Assembly: GCA_009781525.1 (NCBI GenBank)
Contig: WQXZ01000042.1
Span: 1 to 11,026 of the forward strand
Reading direction: 5' to 3'
Source: Coriobacteriia bacterium
GTDB taxonomy: Bacteria > Actinomycetota > Coriobacteriia > Coriobacteriales > UBA8131
Length of the DNA: 11,026 nt
Positions 5,888-11,026 of this stretch are shown here, piece by piece. A program made the position numbers and the translations under genes. The stretch's first letter is position 1, and each line of letters begins with the position of its first letter. The notes under the pieces are model-generated. The model was not told the origin of the DNA. It searched no databases and saw nothing but the letters and a program-made list of their open reading frames with translations.

Positions 5888-6886
5888 ATGAACGTCGAAA
5901 TCGCTGAGCGCTTGGCAAATAGGCGAAGGGAAGCAGGTTACTCGCAGGAGGCTTTAGCAGAAAAGCTTGGTGTCACTCGCCAGGCAGTATCAAAGTGGGA
6001 ACGCTCTGAGTCATCACCAGACACAGATAACCTGATAGCTTTAGCTCGCCTATATGGAGTGTCTTTAGATGAATTGATAAATGTGCATCCAGCTATCGAG
6101 GATGATATTGCTTTTGAAGCTGCTGATCGAGCGCAAATGCATCGAGCTGTATCCCAAGCAAGCTCAGGTGCTACTGCGCCAGGTGTGATACAGACTGCAG
6201 CACCAGCTATGCAGGCTGCGTCACCTGCCCCACAAGCTACTGCTAATGCTGACGATAACTCTGAAGAGACTCAAATCGCTGACGAAGATACTTTTGTGCG
6301 AATCAACTGGCGGGATGGAATTCATGTTAAAGATGCTCGCAAGGGTGAGGAAGTGCGCGTTGGCTGGAAGGGCATCAGCGTTAAAACGAGAGATGATGAT
6401 CAATTCTTTGAGGAGAAATGGTTCGATGATGATGACGATGATGATCAGTATGACAAGCATGTCTCGATAGGTATCGATGGTGATAGGATTCTCAGGTACG
6501 GTAGAAGAAATCGGTGGTTTAGGTTTCCATTTCCGCTAATCGTGATTCTTGGCTATCTATTAGTCGGATCGTTTCTTCCTCCGCTTGAGCTGGCGACGAA
6601 TACTGTTAACCCCTGGTTTTATGGACTGTTCTTGATTAACCTTATTCCACTTTACTATATGCTCATCTCAGCAGTTAGTCGAAGAGCGCCGCTGCGCTTT
6701 TTGCAGGGAGCCTACCCTCTGGCATGTGTAATTTTTTTCTGCTGGATGGCTTTCGTGGTGCGCGAAGTGCATCCGGCTTGGACGATATTCTTGACGATCC
6801 CGATCGTAGAGTGGGTTCTTGAGGAGATTCGTCGGTGGAGACGTAAAAGACAGGACGCAGTAATCGACACGGAGCCGATTGTTTGA
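5888..6886 (+). CDS. XRE-family HTH regulator with C-terminal membrane domain
   Basis: The 332-residue product joins a DNA-binding head to a membrane tail. Residues 4-64 form a classic XRE/Cro-type helix-turn-helix (SQEALAEKLGVTRQAVSKWERSESSP). Residues 75-125 are an Ala/Pro/Gln linker. Residues 130-206 are an unassigned soluble region with VRINWRDGIHV and GWKGISVKTRDD motifs and a run of seven Asp at 180-186. Four membrane helices follow near 214-231, 242-263, 273-291 and 297-313, then a basic tail RRWRRKRQD. This suggests a membrane-tethered one-component regulator. The ATG at 5888 is chosen because AAGGAGAG lies at 5876-5883; the frame is open upstream to 5774 but has no ribosome site there and would add 38 residues before the HTH. 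The gene stands alone, and its targets are unknown. Confidence 0.87.
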   Translation: MNVEIAERLANRRREAGYSQEALAEKLGVTRQAVSKWERSESSPDTDNLIALARLYGVSLDELINVHPAIEDDIAFEAADRAQMHRAVSQASSGATAPGVIQTAAPAMQAASPAPQATANADDNSEETQIADEDTFVRINWRDGIHVKDARKGEEVRVGWKGISVKTRDDDQFFEEKWFDDDDDDDQYDKHVSIGIDGDRILRYGRRNRWFRFPFPLIVILGYLLVGSFLPPLELATNTVNPWFYGLFLINLIPLYYMLISAVSRRAPLRFLQGAYPLACVIFFCWMAFVVREVHPAWTIFLTIPIVEWVLEEIRRWRRKRQDAVIDTEPIV

Positions 6887-7075
6887 TGTGCAGGGCATCT
6901 CAGCTTTTCTAGGCGTTAAACAGGATGGCATTCGAGCCACCTTGTTTAACTTTGCTTGTCGCTTGTCGCCGCGAGAAGCTCAGCCTTCGCAGCCGCAACT
7001 GCTTGTCATCGCGAGGAGCTCAGCCTTCGAAGCCGCAGCTGCTTGTCGCAGCTACTGTCGCAGCCATCGCTTTGC
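6887..7075. other. Convergent intergenic gap with repeat
   Basis: The 189 bases separate the ends of the HTH gene (+) and the adhesin gene (-). Apart from the 40-bp tandem repeat and shorter GCTTGTC copies at 6954 and 7041, I see no gene and no convincing intrinsic terminator. Confidence 0.5.
6961..7040. repeat. Tandem duplication, 40-bp unit
   Basis: 6961-7000 and 7001-7040 are two adjoining 40-base units differing at five positions (shared GCTTGTC start, GCTCAGCCTTCG centre, AGCCGCA end). A broken third copy starts at 7041 and ends before the adhesin stop codon. The GCAGCCGCAACTGC flavour resembles the 5020-5365 array but the units are not the same. Confidence 0.8.
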
Positions 7076-10000
7076 CTACCGCTGCAGCAATGACTTCCGC
7101 CTGCTCCCTGTCACGACCGTTAGACCGCCAGCCAGAAGTGCACCGGATAGAACCAGCAGCCACACAGAACCATCTCCGGTGTTCGGCGTATTGGATCCCG
7201 GTGGCTTCTTTGGCGGAACCGGAGGCCCTGGCGGATCAGGCGGGTCTGGAGGTGACGGATGGCGTGTATTGGTAACAACTGCATCTTGCCAGCGATTGGT
7301 CTCGCTATCCCAGACTGGCTGGGTGTAGCTGATGTCGTAGTCTGCGTTTACGTTGCCAGGACCATATGGTGTGAATACCAGGTTGCCTGAAACAAGAGCA
7401 ACTGTGCCCTCCTTGACGGTATAGACAATGCGAGAGTATCCATCTGGTACCATGGTAGAAGACTTCATAAAGCAAGCAAGACCGGTAAACGTGTAGCTCC
7501 AACTGTTGCCTGCGTCCAACCTGACTGGAACCCCAATAACGTCATCGTTAGCATATAGTTGCACCCAAACAGAGCTTTGCGCTTGGCCTTCCCATTGTTT
7601 TGTTACGGTAACTCTTGTACCAGGAGCGTTCAGTCTACCGTTGTTGCCAAGGGTCTGCACAACTATGCTGCCAGGGCTTTGGATACCTGCACCACTGCTG
7701 CCTGGAGCAAAGACTGCGTCTGAAGTCTGAGTGGTATTTGAAGTTTTAGCTACCCAAGTGTCAGCACTGGTGTTTTGGGTACCGGCTTTAATATGCAGCT
7801 GTCCTGAAATGACTTCGACATCGTCTGCGGTAAGCGTTACAGGCTCATAGCTAGAGCGCTCAAAGCCAGGATAGTTTGCATCATAATACTGCTGCAGCAC
7901 ATAGTAGGTAGTGTCGGCAGAATAGCTTGTGGCAGCTGTACCGTCAGAATCACTGAATAATGGAGTGTCATCAGTAAAAATATAGTATCGGTTCAAAAGG
8001 CTTGGGTTAAAGATGACGGTGGTTCTATTCAGAGAGTCTGAAGCTGGGTGACCACCATCGTTCGTATAGTAGTACCAGCCATCATTGCCATCTGAAAAGT
8101 CTGCCTTATATTGTTCGGATACTGCCAGGGCGTCTTCAATATTGTCAAGTAACCCAACCTCGTATACACAGCGAATCGGTGAGGCTTCAACAATATCCAC
8201 ACTTAGAACAGCACGACCAAAAGTCTGCTGCTCCTGCACGGTACGCATCGGTATCAGGCTGGCAGGAATATACCAGCGTACATTCTGTTGACCTTCAAGT
8301 AGATACACATCAACAGTAGCGCCTTCGTTCTCCAAGCTAAACAGACCTTCCTGCAACGCAGTTATCACCAGAATCGAAGCCAGGCCGATGTCGGTGTCTT
8401 TTCCTGTAACACTGTTGTGCACGATTCCCTTAACTGAGTAGTGCTCAACAATACATGCAGCATTCGCCGGCGCTTCGTTGACCTCACCTGTTGTTGTGTC
8501 GTAGTAATTCTCAAGCCACTCGGCATCAAAGCCCCCATACCACTTGATTACGGCGCTGTAGTCATCAGCATTGTTATAGTACAGGCTTCCTCCGGCTTGA
8601 CTGGATAAGATCAGGCTCTCAGCACCAGCAAAACCGATTTCTGTTGTAGTACCGCTGAGTTTTCGCCACGCCCCCATCTCCTCAGCAAACCAATACCAAT
8701 AACTGCCACTACCAGCAGCGCCACCTTCCATTTCAGCAGCAAAGTCAGCCCCATCATAGAGCTGGTTGTTTATCCAGAAACCAAGTGGGTTTTTAAACTC
8801 CACATACTGGCCAAGCGTATCTGAGAACATCATATGACCAGTAAAGTCCGGATCTTCCGGATCAGTCTGGGTCGAGTAGGCTTTCTGAGTAACAATGTCT
8901 GATGCTATGGCCTCAAAGGCTTCCATCAGCTTTTCAGGATCTTCTGCCGGATAGTAGCCATCGGTGTAGTCAAAACTATCAAATATCATCTTACTGTCTG
9001 CAGCATTCCAATTGGAAAGACCAGGCAAAAGAACACGTGCGGTACTGGGTGGTTCAACCCTGCTAAGAACCGGAAAAGCTCCAGTATGGTGTGTGCTTGG
9101 GTCAACCAGATTCTCCAGCAGGTTCTTCATGTTGTATGTAACTCCACTGTGGGTATAGCTTACTGAGCCGGCAAAGGTCATTGGATCCAACACAGCTTCC
9201 TGGTCGATGCTGGGCTCGCCAACCCCTATGGTGTAGACCCACGCGAAATTCTCCCCATAATTAGTTCCGTAGTAGTGTTCAGTTACCAGCTGTTTGAAAT
9301 AGGTAATCGTAGCAACCGCCAGCAGGTCGTGGCCCATATCACCGTTAATACGATTGCCTGTGTCATATAGGGTGTCGTCGCTGCTGTCGGTGCTCAGGAA
9401 CTGGTAGTCTTGCCAGCCCATGGTCGGCTCGCCGTCAGTCAGCAGCACCATAACCGGCTTGCGCGGAACCGTTACCGTGTAACCTGGTGATATCTCGAAA
9501 TCGTAGGTGGTATCTGGGTTGTCCAACAGAACTCGCGCTCCCCGATGGATTCCCCGCTGGGTTGGCGTGCCGCCTTCAACAGCCGTGGCTGGAGTCGAAA
9601 CGCCAAGTGCAGAATTGACCTCGATAGTGGTGTCGGTGCCATTTGCTCCCACGAAAAGAAACTCACCATTGCTTGGAATGGCATAGTGATCGAGCGGCAA
9701 AATGTCCACGATTTTCGGTTGTGGAGTTGCCTTGTAGCTTGGAATAGCACCGTAACCCACGATGGCAACCCTGTTGTCAGGATGCGCCTCCATCAGCGTT
9801 TTTATGGCAAAGTTTAGCGCAGTGATCATAACCTCGACACGAGTGCTGTCGCCAAGTGACTCGGTCATCGAGCCGGAGATATCGATAATGAATACCACGT
9901 CAACCGGCTCAGCTAAAATGTCAACGGTGTAGCTCTGCGAAAGCGCCGACAGCGTTACCAGAAAGCTCTCTGGTGATGACGCGGTGATGGTGACCGCTGC

Positions 10001-10387
10001 GTTTCCTCCCGAATCGTAGATTGTCGCAGCGTCAGTGTTCACTGACTTGTCTGTCCAGATGCGCCCATTGTCTAATGTAGTTGAGCCAAAGTAGTTGACA
10101 TGATTACTAGTGTTGGGGTCAGCAACCTTGGTAAACACATCAGAAAACGATTCTGCATAGGCAACTCTCGGCGATGGCAAACACAGCGACACGGCAAGAG
10201 TGATTGCGAGTAGCGCATAAAAGCCTGCCAGCAACCGCACTGAGCGATGCGGGTGTGACCAACTGGCTAACTGCATGCTCGGCTGACTGGCGAATTGCGC
10301 ACCAGATCTACCAGCAAGCCGTGCGCCAGCCCCATTGCCCGACCACGTAACACGCCAGCTGCCTTCTTTACTTATTGTTGATTTCAC
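7076..10387 (-). CDS. Wall-anchored vWA/Cna-B surface adhesin (pilin-tip-like)
   Basis: This 1103-residue exported protein probably binds host or matrix ligands at the cell surface. A long basic N-terminus leads to a signal segment at about 50-78 (RLLAGFYALLAITLAVSLCL, likely cleavage after AYA). A vWA domain spans roughly 162-392 with all three metal-site loops: DISGS at 169-173, GGTPTQ near 272-277, LTDGEP near 316-321. A long region without a clear domain follows. A Cna-B-like domain at about 924-1042 carries a possible isopeptide set (K930, E993, N1040). The end is a Pro-rich stretch, TPNTG at 1067-1071, a membrane helix and a basic tail, a sortase signal with Thr instead of Leu. The GTG at 10387 follows AGGAGGGG closely; the earlier GTG at 10414 lacks a ribosome site. 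No sortase or pilin backbone gene is in the window. Confidence 0.9.
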   Translation of the reverse strand: MKSTISKEGSWRVTWSGNGAGARLAGRSGAQFASQPSMQLASWSHPHRSVRLLAGFYALLAITLAVSLCLPSPRVAYAESFSDVFTKVADPNTSNHVNYFGSTTLDNGRIWTDKSVNTDAATIYDSGGNAAVTITASSPESFLVTLSALSQSYTVDILAEPVDVVFIIDISGSMTESLGDSTRVEVMITALNFAIKTLMEAHPDNRVAIVGYGAIPSYKATPQPKIVDILPLDHYAIPSNGEFLFVGANGTDTTIEVNSALGVSTPATAVEGGTPTQRGIHRGARVLLDNPDTTYDFEISPGYTVTVPRKPVMVLLTDGEPTMGWQDYQFLSTDSSDDTLYDTGNRINGDMGHDLLAVATITYFKQLVTEHYYGTNYGENFAWVYTIGVGEPSIDQEAVLDPMTFAGSVSYTHSGVTYNMKNLLENLVDPSTHHTGAFPVLSRVEPPSTARVLLPGLSNWNAADSKMIFDSFDYTDGYYPAEDPEKLMEAFEAIASDIVTQKAYSTQTDPEDPDFTGHMMFSDTLGQYVEFKNPLGFWINNQLYDGADFAAEMEGGAAGSGSYWYWFAEEMGAWRKLSGTTTEIGFAGAESLILSSQAGGSLYYNNADDYSAVIKWYGGFDAEWLENYYDTTTGEVNEAPANAACIVEHYSVKGIVHNSVTGKDTDIGLASILVITALQEGLFSLENEGATVDVYLLEGQQNVRWYIPASLIPMRTVQEQQTFGRAVLSVDIVEASPIRCVYEVGLLDNIEDALAVSEQYKADFSDGNDGWYYYTNDGGHPASDSLNRTTVIFNPSLLNRYYIFTDDTPLFSDSDGTAATSYSADTTYYVLQQYYDANYPGFERSSYEPVTLTADDVEVISGQLHIKAGTQNTSADTWVAKTSNTTQTSDAVFAPGSSGAGIQSPGSIVVQTLGNNGRLNAPGTRVTVTKQWEGQAQSSVWVQLYANDDVIGVPVRLDAGNSWSYTFTGLACFMKSSTMVPDGYSRIVYTVKEGTVALVSGNLVFTPYGPGNVNADYDISYTQPVWDSETNRWQDAVVTNTRHPSPPDPPDPPGPPVPPKKPPGSNTPNTGDGSVWLLVLSGALLAGGLTVVTGSRRKSLLQR

Positions 10388-10449
10388 TTTCCCCTCCTTG
10401 CGCTTTGAACCCACGGAAGGTAGCCGCCATGATACTCGGCTAATTGCAT
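10384..10449 (-). CDS. 21-residue leader reading frame coupled to the adhesin gene
   Basis: An ATG at 10449, preceded by GGGGGGA five bases upstream, opens a frame of 21 codons (MQLAEYHGG to ARRGK). It contains the adhesin ribosome site, and its TGA overlaps the adhesin GTG as GTGA. That arrangement is typical of translational coupling. It has no regulatory run of one amino acid, so attenuation by a single amino acid is unlikely. Whether the peptide matters or only the act of translating it cannot be told from the sequence. Confidence 0.4.
   Translation of the reverse strand: MQLAEYHGGYLPWVQSARRGK
10391..10398 (-). promoter_or_regulatory. Ribosome binding site fixing the adhesin start
   Basis: The minus strand reads AGGAGGGG then AAA and GTG. 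This strong site selects GTG at 10387 over GTG at 10414. It lies inside the leader reading frame. Confidence 0.7.
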
Positions 10450-10501
10450 TACTATCCCCCCATGGATAATCAAAATCTCGTACACCACTGGTGCTCAGCT
10501 A

Positions 10502-10530
10502 ATATTACATGATAGATTACTAGCTTTCAA
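10502..10530 (-). promoter_or_regulatory. Candidate promoter of the adhesin transcript
   Basis: On the minus strand TTGAAA (10525-10530) and TAATAT (10502-10507) are spaced 17 bases, with TGTAAT overlapping at a 15-base spacing. It would place the start about 50 bases before the leader ATG and about 110 before the adhesin start. Confidence 0.45.
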
Positions 10531-10568
10531 AGCCGCGAGATGGTTTTTTGTAGCAAGTTGGTGCTTTT

Positions 10569-10577
10569 TGTGGATAA
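10569..10577 (-). promoter_or_regulatory. Perfect DnaA-box match (TTATCCACA)
   Basis: The second exact TTATCCACA of the window lies about 40 bases upstream of the candidate adhesin -35 box, in the 10450-10683 gap. No cluster of boxes, AT-rich unwinding region or dnaA/dnaN gene accompanies it, so it is not an origin. Confidence 0.35.
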
Positions 10578-10683
10578 TACCTCCTCTGCGTGCCTGAAAC
10601 CCAAACTTTTGGTGTGAAGTGGACCTTCCGCTCAAGTGTCGAGAGTGTCCAGTAGATGCGCACTTTCTGCAAAGATACTGCCT

Positions 10684-11026
10684 CTATTGAACCTCAGCTG
10701 CCAGTTTCTCAATGGTGGTAATGTCTAGACCTGTGATTGAAGCGACAGTATCGGCATCTAGTCCTTTAGCGAGTGCAGTTCTAGCGACAGCATGGGCTTT
10801 CTTAGACTCTCCTTGCTCCACACCCTGCTTAATACCCTCTTTCATCGCATAGTCAAGTTGACCCAGTCGGTCGGCTTCAGCCATTAAGCGTCTGTCTATC
10901 ATCTGCCTCTCCTCATAACTTAAGTCCTGCTCAAGTGTCAGCTCTAAGGCTTTGTGCATGTAGTCCGGTACATCATCAGAGAAGCTACGTTCTTTGAAGA
11001 AATCCATCCATCTGGCGATATTGTCA
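10684..11026 (-). CDS. Rpn-family recombination-promoting nuclease / putative transposase, C-terminal part
   Basis: The frame runs off the right end of the window; the internal ATG at 11007 is not the start, since six in-frame codons (reading DNIARW) precede it without a stop. The visible 113-114 residues end with features usual for the tail of Rpn (PD-(D/E)XK nuclease) proteins: WMDFFKERSF, a charged helical stretch with LTLEQDLSYEERQMIDRRL, the repeated glycine pattern EGIKQGVEQGESK, and a closing ALAKGLDADTVASITGLD helix pair. The nuclease domain itself would lie outside the window, so activity cannot be judged. Family members act in RecA-independent recombination and are often multi-copy and recently duplicated. 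No inverted repeats of an insertion sequence are seen at its 3' side. Confidence 0.7.
   Translation of the reverse strand, partial: DNIARWMDFFKERSFSDDVPDYMHKALELTLEQDLSYEERQMIDRRLMAEADRLGQLDYAMKEGIKQGVEQGESKKAHAVARTALAKGLDADTVASITGLDITTIEKLAAEVQ

Noticed and set aside
6879..7328. Plus-strand open frames over the end of the adhesin gene
   Set aside because: They overlap the coding 3' end of the adhesin (Pro-rich tail read backwards as Gly-rich) and lack start signals.
10388..10414. Adhesin start at GTG 10414
   Set aside because: No ribosome site upstream; AGGAGGGG inside this stretch points to GTG 10387.
4943..10577. Replication origin
   Set aside because: Only two DnaA boxes 5.6 kb apart, with no cluster, AT-rich unwinding region or origin genes.

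Overview
The window looks like chromosomal DNA of a mid-GC Gram-positive bacterium. A host in the Actinobacteria class Coriobacteriia is my best inference. It rests on the gene mix (non-mevalonate isoprenoid enzyme, URO-D-family methyltransferase-like protein, sortase-anchored vWA/Cna-B surface protein, membrane-bound XRE regulator, Rpn-type nuclease) and on frequent GTG starts with strong GGAGG ribosome sites. No rRNA or intact tRNA is present to confirm it.

Layout. 1-240: two tRNA 3'-end-like fragments facing opposite ways, plus hairpins; this looks like an integration-site scar. 269-709 (+): small five-helix membrane protein of unknown function. 710-1108: no convincing gene. 1109-2731 (+): diguanylate cyclase with a 7-helix membrane sensor. 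2789-3727 (+): ispE, the CDP-methylerythritol kinase of the MEP pathway. 3859-4851 (-): URO-D-family protein, clearly richer in GC than its neighbours. 4852-5887: about 1 kb without a gene, holding a promoter with a DnaA-box match, a GC-rich degenerate tandem array (about 5020-5365), and directly next to it a 238-bp element with perfect 41-bp terminal inverted repeats (5391-5628), most simply a MITE. 5888-6886 (+): XRE-type HTH regulator with a poly-Asp segment and four C-terminal membrane helices. 6887-7075: a 40-bp tandem repeat between convergent genes. 7076-10387 (-): 1103-residue wall-anchored vWA/Cna-B adhesin with a variant sortase motif (TPNTG), preceded by a 21-codon reading frame whose stop overlaps its start. 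10684-11026 (-): C-terminal part of an Rpn-family recombination-promoting nuclease, running off the window end.

How the parts relate. The genes do not form one pathway. The window is a mosaic of one housekeeping gene (ispE), signalling genes (cyclic-di-GMP synthesis, membrane-bound transcription factor), a surface adhesin, an isolated methyltransferase-like gene, and marks of mobile DNA. The most unusual non-coding items are the 238-bp inverted-repeat element with its adjoining array, the paired tRNA-like scars at the left edge, and the translationally coupled leader frame of the adhesin gene. I see no clear evidence for a complete new multi-gene system.
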